From Pseudisothecium myosuroides (Eukaryota; Streptophyta; Bryopsida; Hypnales; Lembophyllaceae): a DNA stretch of 64,000 nt. The notes beneath the pieces were generated by a model, which was given only the letters and a program-made list of their open reading frames with translations, had not been told where the DNA came from and did not search any database. The stretch is from the NCBI GenBank assembly GCA_951799445.1, contig OX637292.1, positions 14,573,296-14,637,295 on the forward strand, in the 5' to 3' direction. Position numbers and translations under genes: made by a program. Below are positions 22,875-36,915 of this stretch, piece after piece (positions within the stretch are counted from its first letter, which is position 1; each line of letters begins with the position of its first letter).

Positions 22875-24949
22875 AACCCCGAGTCCTCTAACCAAATTCT
22901 CCACTAAAAGAAAGCAAAGAAAAAAAAATGAGCAAAAGATGACCAAAATTTGGTCTAACTAAATGCTTCCGACAAAGTCGATAAGCAATTGAACAAAAGA
23001 GAGTCTCTACACTCTAACAGAATGTCAAAAGGCAGATAATGGGGTATGAGAAGGGGGGCCTTATATACTCGCTAGAAGGCCCCACCACTTTAGTTTACCA
23101 TGAGATATTAGTGTTTTTACTCAAAAACTACCCTAAGCTAAAGTCTAAACTATCCTAAGATATTTGCTAAATAATCTTTGTTTAATTCTTAGAATTTTTT
23201 AGAACAAGCCTTAATTAGCAAGGAAATCTTGTCCAAATAAAATCTAAGATTTTTCCCAAAGATATTTAGGAAATTAACTATTTTGAGTTTTGACCTTGAG
23301 ATATTTTGTGATTAACCCTAGGATATTTCCAAATATTCTTAGTTTAATCTAAATTGGCTTTTAAAGGAAAGATTTGAAATCTTAACTAAATCCAATCTTC
23401 AATTTCCACCAAGATATTTTGTCAATTGACCTCAAATTACCACTAATTACTCTAAAAAATCAAACTTATGGCTGAACTCTTCCTATTTTCTTGAGAACAA
23501 CTCCAAATTGGAAACAGATTGCGCCATCGCGTTCGGAAGACTCCAATTAATCTCACAGACCTCCTGTCCCTTCTTCCAAGCTGTAAATACTTGTAAAAAC
23601 CCCTAACGGTAAATTCAAAGAAAAGTCAAAATCTCAACTAATGGAATTTGAATTTTCCGAGAAAATTGACTAGCTAGGGTTGCCTGGAAGGTTCATGAGA
23701 GTAAAAACACATTCCTTGTTTGCAACATTTGGACTCCGCTAGCTCCTGGTTCGCCGGTCAACCCGCCGCCATGTTGTAAATTCTTGTTAAATTCGATGTT
23801 GTTGCCGATTCTGGTATTTATGACTATCAGAAAGTCTTCGAACTTGACTAATTGTTTATTTAATACTTAAAACTTTAATCTAATTTTTAGTGAGATTTTA
23901 CCGCACTCTGGATAATTTCTATGAAATTACTATCAGTTTCAGAGGCGGTTGACTTCCCATGGAGTCATCGTGGAGTTTTGTAAAATCCTAAAACTTTTGG
24001 GCAATCTTCTAGGAAGTGTCCAAAAGCCAAGGGCAAAACCAAACCTCCAATAAAGATGCTAAATTTAGCAATTCTTTAATAATTTTTGCCCGAGGGGAAA
24101 ATTAATTTGGTACCGGGGTTTGTCATGGATGATTAGCTCCTCTGTTGATCTCTTGGCATGCTTTTACCCTAAAAGCACCTTTTTGTAAGCTCCAATCACC
24201 TCGCCCTTCTTCTACTTTGCATTCTGGTTTGTATTCTTCAACAATTGCAGGTCTTCACATAACTAATCCAAATTCCACAAGAATTGGATCTAAACACTTC
24301 TAAACCTAAACATAGACTCTTATGATTTAGCCAGGCTGTCGCATGTTCTCACATCTCGAGTTTTACATGGACAAGACACTAGAACAAGCTAATTCTCACA
24401 TCCTCACATCTCTCTAAAACGTAAATATAGACTCTAAGATACTAAACTAAGACCTAAATATAGAAAAGCAGAGTATTTTGTGCTTTCCATGATTTTAGGA
24501 ATATTCTTCACTAATCTTGTAGAGACTTCTACCAAACTCCTCTCAACTACTAATTTATGCTATTTTACATGAATTAATACTAAAAACTAACAATAAATCG
24601 CAAAAAATAAACCCAGAGCTCTAAGTGCTAACTTGAGGGCTCACAACCCGAGGTCGCCATCGAACCCGAAGTCGCCCCTCATCCTAGACCCAATGTCGCC
24701 CTGGAATTTGGACCCAATGTCGCTTTACCGTAGCCTGCACGCGCCCCCACCCGCAGTCGCATACGTGAGTTTTTACATCAGATTTTGGAGCGTGCCACGT
24801 AGGCAAAATCGAGTTACCGAGGGGTTAATTTTTTTATCCTTGTGCGACGAGGTGCGACGCGGCGACGCCCATCCGTCATGTTGTCCTATATGATACACGA
24901 CGTCAGACGTCCAACATGACACTTAAACTCAAAAACGTGTTAGACAAGA

Positions 24950-25540
24950 CAACCCTGCAGCCAGCAGTAGCTAGCGTATACACCAGCCAAGCAGTAACCA
25001 ACGTATACCCAGCCAAGCAGTAACCAACCGGTATCCAGTTGGCCGGTACCTTGCCTGGCCCGACCTTGCCTGGCCGACCTTACCTGCCAGCGTGTGTTGA
25101 TCCTTTGTTGACTGAATTGGTTTCCACATACATCATGGCTGAAAATCAGATCAAACCGGAATGATACCCTGTAGGGTCCCAACTTTCCTTTTTTTTTTTT
25201 TCAACCAATTAGGACCCAGCTTAGCAAATCCAGTTACAGAAAAGTCAATTTAGGAACCTAGTTATAAAGCTAGTTTAGAAACCCAGTTATAAAGCCAATT
25301 TAGGAACCCAGTTATAAAGCTAGTTTAGAAACCCAGTAATAGAGCTAGTTTAGAAATCTAGTTATAAAAGCCAGTTTGGAAATCCAATTATAAAAGCCAA
25401 TTTAGAGATCCAGTTCAAAAAGCTAGTTTAGAATCCAGTTATAAAAGCCAATTAGAAATCCAGTTTGAAAAGCTAGTTTGGAATCCAGTTATAAAAGCCA
25501 GTTAGAAACCCAGCTATAAAAGCTAAATTAGAATCCAGAT
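24950..25540. repeat. Two minisatellites inside the LTR element
   Basis: About 24955-25065 carries 'ccagccaagcagtaaccaacgtata' type units, the complement of 13160-13310. About 25220-25540 carries ten or more units of roughly 29 bp such as 'cccagttataaagc' and 'tagtttagaa', the complement of 12840-13010. Confidence 0.6.
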
Positions 25541-26149
25541 ATCATCCAATTGGAACTCATTCGGGAACCAGAGACTCAAAAATCTACATTGTAACTAAAA
25601 AAAAAAAGGAAGGGGAAGAAAGAGAATCAACGCCTCCATGTCACACCTGCACACAAAACTTGTAAATCCCACTCTAACCAACCAAATATGCACACGAACA
25701 ATGGAGGGAGATTAGAAAAGGAGGAGATGAAGTAGGGAACAAAAGGAGAGAGACGATAAATAGTGACCTAGGCCTAGGATTAAGTAGGCTAGGGAGAAAA
25801 TCTTGGGAATTTGTGGTGACCATTGAGAGAAGGATTAGTATGACAAAAGGGAAGGTTGTGTAAGAGGGTAGGAGGGACATTAAAACCTCCTTGAAGTTTG
25901 AGACCATAGTGTAAGGCTCCATAAAAGCTTAGGTGGAATAGTACTAGTGTAGAAGGAAAGAAGGAGAAAGAAAAGAAAGGAAGAAGGGAAAGAAGGAGTT
26001 TAGATCACAAGGGTGTACTAATTTTCTAAAATAAGCAGAGAGCTTTGGAAATAAAAAAGAAAAGAGACAATCAAGGGAGTACCATGGACAAGAATGCGCG
26101 TGAAAACGTGGACGAAGTTATTTCCAATACCAACAGCGATGAGGTAAGT

Positions 26150-27120
26150 AATTAAATTAACCTTTGGTGTCTTTTTTTTTAATTATTCCTTGATTTTTCT
26201 TGATTAGACCTTAGTCCGTGATTAGCAAGATTATATTAGCGGAAGGTAGAAGTTTAGGTTTAGGGGTTCTTAAATTAGGAAGTAAAATTTAGGATTAGAA
26301 TTGGAAGGTAAAAATTGAAGTGAAATTGAGAAGTTAAAAAGTTAGGATTAATTTGGAAGTTTAAGTTAAGGGTTGATTTTTCAAGTGAAATCTTGGGGTA
26401 GTTTAGAAAGTAAAAGGCTAGAGTCAATTTAGGAGTCAAAAATCCGAGTAAAAAGTAGAAATTAAAAGTAGAGATTTAGGATAAACTTAGGAAGTAGAAT
26501 TTAAAGTCAATTTTAGAAAGAATACTTTAGAGTTAGAAATAGGAGTTAAATTTTTAAGTTAGAAATTCAAAGTTAGAGTGAAGATTAGAGGTTAAAATTT
26601 GGGGTAAAAACGTAGAAGTTAAAACTTGAAGTAAAAATTGTATGGTAAAAATCAAAGCTAAAAATAGAAGTAAAATTTAGAAGTAGAAGTTAAATTTTAG
26701 AGTTAGTTCTTAGAAGTAGAAATCTAGAGTTGAAGGTGAAAACGTAGGGCTAAAACTAGAGGTTAAAAATTGGGATTAGTTTTGGACATAAAAAATTAAA
26801 GTTAAAAGTCAAAATATAGAATTAAATTCCAAGGGTAAAATTTTAGAGTTAATTTAGAAGTAAAACCCCAAGGGTGGAGGTAAAAATCTAGAGTTACATT
26901 AAGAAGTAAAAACCTAAAAGTTAAAAGTTAAAGTAAAGATCAGAGGTCAAAGTGTAGAGTTAGTTTAGAGGTAAAAATATAGTTAAAAGTTGAAACTTAG
27001 AATTACCCTAGAAGGTTAAAATTTGGAGGTTAAAAATTAGAGTTAATTCAAATGAGTAACCATCTAGAGTCAGAATAGAAGTTAAAATTTAGGGTTAGTC
27101 TTTATAAGTAGAATCCCCAG
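26150..27120. repeat. Purine-rich quasi-periodic tract
   Basis: Nearly 1 kb built from loose repeats of 'agaagtaaaa', 'ttagagttaa' and 'ggttaaaaatt' on the + strand. Its complement is at 10531-11250. Strong purine/pyrimidine asymmetry with no stable reading frame. Confidence 0.6.
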
Positions 27121-27709
27121 GTGGGACGTGTAAACATAAAAGATAACCTTAGGGGATCATGGAAGGAACATAGGGGTTTCCATTTTGCGTAGTTAGGGAT
27201 GTTAGAAATGACGCCAACTACCCAGTCTACCCTAGACATAGGATAGATAGTGAAGAAGTTAGAATTCCACCACTAGATCGTCGTCACCCCTGATCATTGG
27301 CAGTTAGCTTGGAAGTTACCACATGCATCTCTAGGCATTCTTTTGTCCATCCACGACGCTTAGGAAACATTAGCAAAAGATCCATTACTTAGAAGGTACA
27401 GTGGACTACGCTTACAACACCCCTTTATATTAAAAAAGTGGATAAAAGCTAAGAACCTGGTCGTGTTCGCTTTATTACCAAGGGTGGGTAATCTAGCGCC
27501 CACACCTACACTTTCATAAAATGCTTTAATAAATAATCAACAACATAGATGTATTTCCAATGGTGCTCTAGTCTCCAAAATAAACTTTTTTTTTAATTTT
27601 TATTTTTTTCAATATACCTTTTAGGCATTTGAAAATTGATTGAGTGCAGTTTTTGACATTGTGACACAATTTTGAGTCCATTAACTATGCATTCACCCAT
27701 AAAGCAAAG

Positions 27710-27895
27710 CAAACTAAACTAAAGGTTTTTTGGGTTTTTTGGGTTTTTTGGGTGACAACTAAGCAAAGCAAACTAAACTAAAGGTTTTTTGGATTTTTTA
27801 GGTGATAACTAAGCAAAGCAAACTAAACTAAAGTTTTTTTGGGTTTTTTGGGTGATAATTAAGCAAAGCAAACTAAACTAACAAAAAAACTAGAC
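27710..27895. repeat. About 60-bp tandem repeat with GGTTTTTTGGG runs
   Basis: Three to four copies of 'aagcaaagcaaactaaac' each followed by 'gttttttgggttttttggg'. Related to the minisatellite at 16660-16950 in opposite orientation. Confidence 0.65.
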
Positions 27896-30255
27896 TATCA
27901 ACTAACTAAAAATCCATAACTCTAGCGATTGAGCAAAAACAAACTGAGCAAATTCCGGTGAAAAGAAAGGGAGCTACTTGGTGTGGTTTCTTCGCTTAAG
28001 TAGCCAATAAGTCAAGGGTTTTTTCCCAAACTTTTTTCCTTTCAAAGTGAATATTTTTCAAGGTCAAAGCTTTGCCGTGCGGAGGCACCCCCATGAAAAA
28101 CTCATGTAATACGGTCCCCAATTGTTCCCAAAGTGTTTAACCTTTAACTGAGGTGCACATGACAGTACTTAAACCAAAAATTAAGGATCAAAAGAGTTTC
28201 TAAGGTATCAAATAGTTTAATTCCTAAATGAGGTACACATGACAGTGTTTAAACCAAAATTTAGGAGTTAAGTCAAACCAAACTTTGTTATACAACAAGG
28301 TTTGGCGGATTTTTGAGTATTAGAACCTTTTGGTGAAGACTAGCTTCACCGCCTTAAGAATTCTGACTCAAATACTGTTTCAAAACACAAATCGTTAATA
28401 TGTGAGCAGAAGTATCCAATTTGGGGGGGACTAAACCTCCCAAGAGCGTGTTTTTAGTGTGGCTTGATGGTTAAAAGGGAACCTTGCGTCTTCTTACCAA
28501 TTCTTCCACTAAAAAAAGCAAATTCAAGTAAAAGATGGCCAATTCTTGGCCTAAATAAATGCTTCCGACAAAGCCGGTAAGCAAATTGAACAAATGGAGT
28601 CTCCACACTCCGACAGGATGTCGGTGAGCAGAAAAAGAGGTATGAGAAACTTTGGAGGAGGGCCTTATATACTCACTAGAAAGCTCCACCACCTTGGTTT
28701 ACCATGAGATATTAGTTCTTTTACTCAAAAAATACCCTAAGCTAAATTTTAATCTACCTTAAGATATTTGCTAAATAATCTTTGTTTAATCTTTAGAATT
28801 TTCTAGAACAAGCCTTAATTAGCAAGGAAATCTTGTCCAAATAAAATCTAAGATTTTTCCCAAAGATATTTAGAAAATTAACTTATTTAACCTTGAGCTT
28901 GAGTTAATTCGTGAATAACTCTAGGATATTTTCAAATATTCTTAGTTTAATCTAAATTGTCTTTTAAAGGAAAGATTTGAAATCTTATCTAAATTCAATC
29001 TTCAACTTTCACCAAGATATTTTGCAAATTAACCTTGAATTATCGCTAATTACTCTAAGAAAGTCAAACTTATGGCTGAACTCTTCCTATCTTCTTGAGA
29101 ACAATTTCAAATTGAAAACCGATTGCGCCATCGCGTTAAGAGGACCCCAAATAATCTTGAAGACCCTCTACCCCCTTCTTTGAGGCTGTAAATACTCGTA
29201 AATATCACTAACAATAATTTCAAAGAAAAGTCAAAATCCTAACTAATGGAATTTGCAATTTCCAAGGAAACTGACTAGCTAGAGTTGCCTAGAAGGTTCG
29301 TGAAAGTAAGATAAAATATTTTTTTTGCGCGACATTCAAACACTGGTAGCTCTTGGTTTGCCGGTGAAATTGCCACCATGTTGTAAATTCTTGTTAAATT
29401 TGATGTCGTCACCGATTCTAGTACTTCTGACTATCAGAAAGTCTTCAAACTTGACAAGTCGCTTATTTGGCACACAAAAATTTTAATCTAATTTTTAGTG
29501 AGATTTTATCACACTCTAAGTAATTTCTATGAAATTACCATCAATTTCAAAGGCGGTTGACTTCCCATGGAGTCATCGTGGAGTTTTATAAAATCTTGAA
29601 ACTTTTGGGCAATCTTCTAGGAAGTGTCCAAAAGCTAAAAGCAAAACCAAACCTCCAATAAGGACGCTATTTAGCAAATTCTTTAATAATTTTTGCCCGA
29701 GAGGAAAATCATTTTGGTACTAGGGGTTGTTGTGGATAATTAGCTCCATTGTTGACCTCTTGGCATGCTTCTATCCTAAAAGCACCTTTCTGTAAGCTCC
29801 AATCACCTTGCCCTTCTTCTACTTTGCATTCTAGTTCGTATTCTTAAACACCTGCAAATCTTTACATAACTAGTCTAAATTCCACACAAATTGAATCTAG
29901 ACACTTCTAAATCTGAACATAGACTTTTATACTTTAGCGAAGCTATCACATGTACTCCATAGGTTGAGTTTTACATGGACAAGACACTAAAACTGGCTAA
30001 CTCTCACATCCTCACTTTTCTCTAAAACGTTAATCTGGACTTTAAGACACTATTAAATTAAGACCTAAACATGGAAAAACAGAGTATTTTGTACTTTCCA
30101 CAATTTTAGGAAGACTCCTCACTAATCTGGTAGGGACTTCTATCAAACTCCTCTCAACTAACTAATTTATGCTATTTTGCATGAATTGACACTAAAACTA
30201 ACAATAATTGCGAAAAATAAACCTAGAGCTACAAGTGCTAATTTGAGGGCTCATA

Positions 30256-31037
30256 GAGGTCACTCCATTAAGTTGGTACATATTTACAAGAAGTCAATAA
30301 GATTGTATTTTGATGGTCATCCAAATATTGTGAGGCTACTAATTAAGTATTTGGTTGTTGTTTCTATTCGGAGGTAATTGACAACTAAACAAATAGGTCT
30401 AATATAATTGTAGTAGAAGCTTGTTATTTCCTAATTTTTTTATGAGACTTGTGTTTTGAAGGTATTTTATTGCTTTATAATGGATCTCTCTAATTGATTA
30501 CATAATAAAAATATTGTGGACCAAATTAAGTGTTCACGTGACTGTATAGAGCTTTCATGAAGACTTGAACTTCTTCTAAAGACAATAATAATTACAAGCT
30601 AAAAAAAATAAAAATAAATACACCACACGGTAATACAACGGTGCTAGTATGTGAGCCCAAGAATGCGAGCTTGTGAGCATTGAGCCTACAATATAGGTAC
30701 CTATAATATAGATACTATACACTATAGAAGGTGTATGTATCATAAACACCTATAATATGGGTATTTGTAATATATATACCATATATTAGTAGATAACATA
30801 GATGTGTAGTATTCTAGGCTCATAGGCTCACACTCCTATGCTCACATAATAGCAACCCTTCACGATAATAGGGCTACAATTGAAATTGTGGTCATAGGTC
30901 TCAAATTTTACTATAAATAATAAAAAATTTCCAATTTTTTAACAAAAAAATTTAAAAAATTAAAAAAAAATTAAAATTAAAAAACAAGTTAATATTTGGG
31001 GCACTAGACTCATAGGCTCAAGGCTCAAGGCTCACAA
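30256..31037. other. AT-rich region, no gene
   Basis: Contains AT-rich microrepeats ('ctataatatagg') and a short 'aggctca' repeat at about 31010-31030. No coding evidence. Confidence 0.35.
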
Positions 31038-31798
31038 GCTATGACCAAATAAACTCAAAACAAGGGACACGGGGCAACCCGGATAGCCAAAAAAAATGGG
31101 CAAAAATTTGAATTCTTTTTAATATTTTTTTTCTCATAGATTATATTTTTGCCTATCTAGAAAGCTTTGATTCATTTCATTTGGATATGTTATGAGAAAG
31201 TTATGGACATTCTTGTTTCTTGGGCAATTAGAGCATCTTCTTTAAAAAAATAACTTGTAGGATTCATTTTTGAATGCAATTTTTCAAATTTTTTAATTTT
31301 TTTTTTGCATGGTTTAGTTTACTTGCTAGAATAATCTCACCATTGGAATTAGTGAATTTTAATTCCATATAAAATATATGAATATTTTAGATTTTCCTTC
31401 TATCTCGTACCTACTTCTACTTAACAACTTTTTTAAGAATGATAATTAAGTTTTTTCGAATTTTTTTTTTTCTAGACTCTCAACTCAATTCTCCACTATA
31501 AAAATTAAAGCTCAAAATTCTATAGTGCAAAAATTTTAAGTTAAAAATGTTCAAAGTCAAAAAATCTAGTCCCGCAATGTGCTGAAAAATTATTTTTTTC
31601 ACTTTAAACGCAGATATCTTGCAATCTGTGCGGTCAAAAATTCTGAAATTTTTTCCACACACTCTCATACTAGTTAGGTGTAATATCCTACGGATAGATG
31701 TGCAAAAGAAAACATTTTTCAATTATTTTTACTTTTTGCTATAGAAATAGCAGTTTTGAATGTTTTTTGGTAGAAAAAAGGCCTTGGTCCTCTAGGGG
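31038..31798 (+). mobile_element. piggyBac-like element, copy B (5'-truncated)
   Basis: Matches copy C (inverted) from 'tatgaccaaataa' onward and copy A over 'aaagctttgattcatt' and 'gagaaagttatggac'. The right terminus CCTTGGTCCTCTAGGGG is followed by TTAA (31799-31802). The left terminus is missing; unrelated AT-rich DNA precedes 31038. Confidence 0.65.
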
Positions 31799-31802
31799 TT
31801 AA

Positions 31803-34800
31803 GTAATAAAAATTTAATCTAGGAAGAGTTCAATGTTAGGCCTCACATTTTGGCAAAGTAATTGTACCGTCATGCTCAAATGTGCAAAATTAATCACAGC
31901 ATGGAGGTCAAATAGCAAAATCTAGTTAAAATATAAAGACATCTATTTTACAAAGTTTGGTTATATGATATCTTATATTGAACTCTTCCAAGATTATATT
32001 TTTATTACTTAAGGGATGTTTTTTAATATGAAAAATGTGCGTGACTGCGTATGGATGTTTCCCACATGTCCATGCAATCAAATTAAAAAAATTCATCATT
32101 AATTGTTTTCTATAAAATATTATATAAAATCATAAAAATTGACTTCAAAAATTCACCAAAAATAGAATTTTGTTTTTTTGGAAGTAAAATTTGGTATGCT
32201 TGATAGGGAATGCTTAAGAATTGAATGTTAATAATACCAAATAAAAAATGCCAATTCTATTCTATGTTATGTAAAATTCTTTGAATAGTAGAATAGCCGG
32301 TTTGTTAATGAGCAGTATCCCACTATACATCTACAGCAATACCAATGGCTACTACTAATATAGAACCACCAAGATTTCAACCTCTTCTTTTTGCACAATT
32401 GGCAACTGATGACAGTAAATATTTATTATTGGCGAGAATTGCAAAAGCGCATATATTTGCGGAGCAATTACCATAGTGTATTAATGTAGTTAGGTTTTTG
32501 GAATCCCTATTCCAAACGCTACCAAGTTCGAACACCAGGGAATGATCTATATAAGGTTAGTGTAGCGTGTTCAAATGTCACTATGTACTTAAGTTTTGAA
32601 GATAGGATAAAAATTCATTCTTATTCCCACTAAATACCCCAAGAAACACTCAACAGTCCGTTTATAAGATAAAAGACTCAGCATGCACGTCTCAGTCCTA
32701 TCTAGTGTTCTAGGGCTTGTGACAATAGTTCTGGGACAATAGTTCAATGTGGACTGACTTGTGTATGGATGCAATGCAGGACTTGACTTCAGTACAGCCC
32801 ACTATAGTACTTGAAAATGGTACAAATATATACGTATTTAATATTTCCAAAAACTTTAGAGTTCAAGGGTTTAGAAAGTCTTACAATGGGTTACCCCTCA
32901 GCAACTCTAGGGACAATATTGGCCAATACAGGGGTTAATCGATTCCTACAATTCCAAAATTCAAATTTACTACATACATATGCAATTTTAAATACAAATT
33001 CTAATAATAATTAATACAAAATAATTAATAGAATTTTAAATCTAGTTCCCAATTAGGGACCACGGCCCAAGGGCCGTTCGAAAAATTTGGACTTTATTTT
33101 AAATTTGTTTTAATTGAACGTTCAGTTTAAAGACTCCAAACTTTGTTTTACAACCCAAAACCCCAAAGGAAAAAGCCAAAGAATTCCCAATTCACTTAAA
33201 CTTTGGATAAATATGTCTTTAAATTTGTTTTAACCTTTTATTTCAACTTTTAATTAATCAGTATATCTTATTAATTTAACTTTAGCTTTTCATTTTTATT
33301 TAATGTTTTTTATAATTTTCAGTTCAATCCAGAACAGATATAGGCCCCAATCCGGGTGCCGAATCTAAGGATCCCAAACTTCCAGGTCTCAAGCTCTACT
33401 TCAGCTCCTCGAGTCGGGATCTCACCCTAACTCTTGAAACAAGAAGTCAGAACTATAATACTTGGTTAATTTCATAAATTGATAACTTTGGCATATGCTA
33501 TCCAAAATCAATAATTCAAAAGCCAATGGAAATCTTATTCTATTATCTATCAGATTAAATCAATAATTGATCAAAACAATTTATAGTAATAATTTTAAAA
33601 TGCATAATTAAATAGCCTTATTTCCAGACCCTATAACCGTGCGTATTCTTCCAAATCCTTTCCGCAGTATCCGTTCACTATCGCAGACTGTAACTTCGAC
33701 AGCAATTATCTTATGCAATTTTTGTCTAATTTGGGAAATTTTTGGCTCTATTCTGACTGATTTTCCGTCCTCTTTTCAATGGTATAATTTTCGCCTTCTA
33801 ATTCCTTGTATATTGGAAGTTATTCTAGTCCAAAGTTTTCTGGTTTCACACAATTTACGACTGCAAATTTTCTGACTGGAACCTGGTTACAAATTTCAAT
33901 TGAATTCGATCATTTCACTTATGATTCTTGCTTACACACTATTTTGATCTTTACCAACAATAGTTTCACACCATTTCCATCTCGCACAGACACAATTCGA
34001 CCAATCTTCTTGTCGAATCCACACACCAATCGCCGCTCAGACCAGCGCCTCCTCCGCCGGCGCAACAAGAAACCTTTCAGCGCTCATAATCCAATGCGCG
34101 AGCAGGCTGTCACGATCTTAAAATGATGCTCTAACAATCAAATTCTCTCAATCTGTCAATCCCTCAGAAGTCGCTCAAATCTCACAAATCAAAACTCCTT
34201 GCAATGCGAGACATTAGAGACTGAAAACCTCAAATCCATACACGCACACGCACACAATTCACAATTTCAAAACAGTATAATTAAACAGCACTTTTATTTC
34301 TCAGCGCGAATCGCGCAATATTACAACACTTCCAACAACAATGAATCAGCACCGAAAACAATAGACAGCGCAAGAACAGCGCAGGAAAATTACACAGCAC
34401 AGGAGGAAAACGAGAAAAAAAAATACAGGAGGAGGGAAATGAGAGAAAGTCAGGATTTAAAGTTGAAATTCGGGGGTGATTGGAAAGGTTGCAACTCGTC
34501 GTGACTGGCGCGACGTTCTTGCTTGCACATCCAAATCCCTAATTTGCATTTTCTTTTTCTTTAACCTCAGCTTTTTCTTTATCTTTCTCCTTTTTCTTTT
34601 ACTTTAACTTTTTCTTTGCCTTTTTGCCCTTTTTTATTAGTTTGTAGCTACTCACTAAAGTATCTTTGTACTTTTTGGAACTTTTAGTGTACTTTGGACT
34701 ACTTGAACACTAAATACTCAAAATATATATAAATAATATAGGAAATGTCATAGAAAATCGAAAAAGTTCTATAAAAATAGAAAAGCTAAACTACAATTAC

Positions 34801-35598
34801 TTTTGACCAGCTTCTTATTATAAGTACCTCTATTTCTACCACTATTTTTTATAAAACATTGTTTTTGCTTCGTCGCCATCTTGTTCCCTTTTTGCAACAT
34901 CAATATATTTGCAACATAAAAATCTAAATGAGCTTTGAATTGGTACAAGCTCAAATTTGCTTTGATCCATTTCTAGATTCATTTGGAGCTGAAATCCTGG
35001 AAACATATGTTACTAAGGATACCTCTATTAGTGAGTCTTGTGATGCACTCCTTGACTATACAACTATACATACAATTCTGCAGGATAAGCAAATTATTTG
35101 TTGCAAGTATACATACAATCATGCGTGATGAGCAATTCTTTGCTACAATTATAAATATAATCCTACTGGATAAACAAATTTTTTGATGAAAATAATCTTT
35201 CAGTTTGGCTAGATTAAATAAGTTTCATTTTTAGGAAGGACCATATAGGTGATATTGTCTAACGGCACCACCATTATATGCATATGTATGCGTGCTATGT
35301 TTTCTTCCTCTACTTCCTAAAGCCTAATGAGCTATTGGAATGTGTGCACCAATGTTTTTCACCTCTTGACCAAAAATTATAGATAAGGGAGAGGCTTTGG
35401 TTTTTGTACAAAATAATAAAGTTGTAAAAACAGCTTTTGCTGCGGCAAGTGATTTGTATCAGATTCCAATCCAACCACTTGTTACGTAAATTCAATGGCA
35501 TTATGTCAAGCACCCGTGCAAAACAAATCAATTGCCAAATAATCATTATGGAAGCATCCTCATGAATTACCACCAATGCAATACATTGATCTTATTGG
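31803..35598. other. Gene-poor AT-rich region
   Basis: No exon or transposon protein recognised. A GC-richer segment at 34010-34110 and a pyrimidine-rich tract at 34550-34640 (repeated 'ctttttcttt') stand out. Part of 34900-35598 may be remains of the 5' half of the copia element that follows, but no protein similarity was visible. Confidence 0.35.
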
Positions 35599-36413
35599 TT
35601 AAAGTGGAAAGCTATTATCAAGAAGGAGTATGCTTCTTTGCGTAAGAGACAAGTCTTTGGACCTATTATGAATAATCTTTCTTCTCGAATTTTTAGATAT
35701 AAGCTAGTATTTGTGTGCAAACGTGATGAAAAATGTCAAATTGTCCATTACAAAGCCCATCTAGTTCCTCAAGGTTTCACTCAAAAATTTAGTATTAATT
35801 ATGATTTTACATATTTACCAATTATGGATTCTATTACTTTCTAATATCTTATTGGAATAGTAGTAGACACCATCCTTGAGATGCGTCTTATGGATGTAGT
35901 CACTACTTATTTATATGATTTTCTTCATACTAACATTTATATGAAAGTCCCACTTGGGTTCAAAACAACTAGTCAAGCTGCTTCTATTCTAGACAAACAT
36001 CGTGGTATTAAATTACAATGGCATTGTATGATCTTAAACAATCTGAACACATGTTATATCAACAACTGCATGACTATTTCATTGAGCATGACTTTATAGA
36101 TGATCCACTGCTCACATGTTTTATTATCAAACGAGACAAATATGGATTTGTGATCATTGAGCATGACTTTATAGATGATCCATTGCTCCCATGTTTTATT
36201 ATCAAACGAGACAAATATGGATTTGTGATCATCGAAGTATATATTGATGACTTGAACCTTTTGGATACCAAATTTGCGTGTATTGCAGCTACTCAGCTAC
36301 TTATTTGTGATTTTGAGATGGTTGGTTGTAGCGACAAAGGTGATGATTTTTATTGCCCTTGTGAAGAGGAGGAACCACTTAGTGAACAATATCCGTACCT
36401 CATTGCGGTCTGA
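35599..36413 (+). pseudogene. Ty1/copia reverse transcriptase remnant
   Basis: Recognisable copia RT motifs in order: WKAIIKKEYASL, YKAHLVPQGFTQ, then EMRLMDVVTTYLYD and IYMKVPLGFK, then ALYDLKQS and finally VYIDDLNLL, the YVDD-like active-site box. The frame is broken by a TAA at 35842-35844 and by a shift near 36015. A 75-bp segment just before the active-site box is duplicated in tandem (36081-36155 and 36156-36230), repeating EHDFIDDPLL...KRDKYGFVI. After the box the similarity fades and no RNase H is evident. It encodes no working enzyme. Confidence 0.85.
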
Positions 36414-36915
36414 GTACTTTTGTATTTGGCTACATCTACAAGTATTGATATTGGGTGATTGCAAAAAACACTTGTCCTATTTTGCGTCACACTTTGCGTG
36501 CTAATTAGTTTTTTGGCCATAACTTTTTTGTTCAAGCTTCAAATGACTCAAAATTCATAGACAAGGTAGTTATGACTATTATACATGTTGAATATTTTTT
36601 TGAAATTTTTTTGAAATTTTTTATCGTTCAAAAATAAACCCCAAAATTCTTTTTCAAAGGTTGTCTTTTTCAAAACCATTTACATCACACTTGCCAATCT
36701 CTATTTTTTTTAACAAAATAGTATCCAGAAAAATGAATTTGGAGCTGACATTTAGAAAAGATGGACTTCTAGTACACTTTTAGCTACTTTTTAAAGGATT
36801 TCTAAAAATAATTAACTATATGTTGTGTAGAAGTCTATAAAATGAGCCTCTTTCTCCTTGCATTTTGAAACATGTAAAAAATTATTTTGGTGGTTTTTTG
36901 GGTGAATGATCATTT

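Larger units (their letters stand above)
22875..30255 (-). mobile_element. Non-autonomous LTR element, minus orientation (7.4 kb)
   Basis: Two same-orientation LTRs enclose 3.83 kb of noncoding DNA: 5' LTR C at 30255-28480 and 3' LTR B at 24645-22875. Both start TGTGAGCCC-like (TATGAGCCC in C) and have a TATA box (complements of 28663-28672 and 23059-23068). The interior holds a leader with tandem repeats, a purine-rich 1-kb tract and minisatellites, but no gag, protease, integrase or RT. This is the pattern of a LARD-type element mobilised in trans. The LTRs differ at many positions, so the insertion is old. No target duplication is visible at the outer ends. Confidence 0.6.

Noticed and set aside
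36274..36504. Extra frame overlapping the copia remnant
   Set aside because: It is in another frame from the RT motifs and has no similarity of its own.
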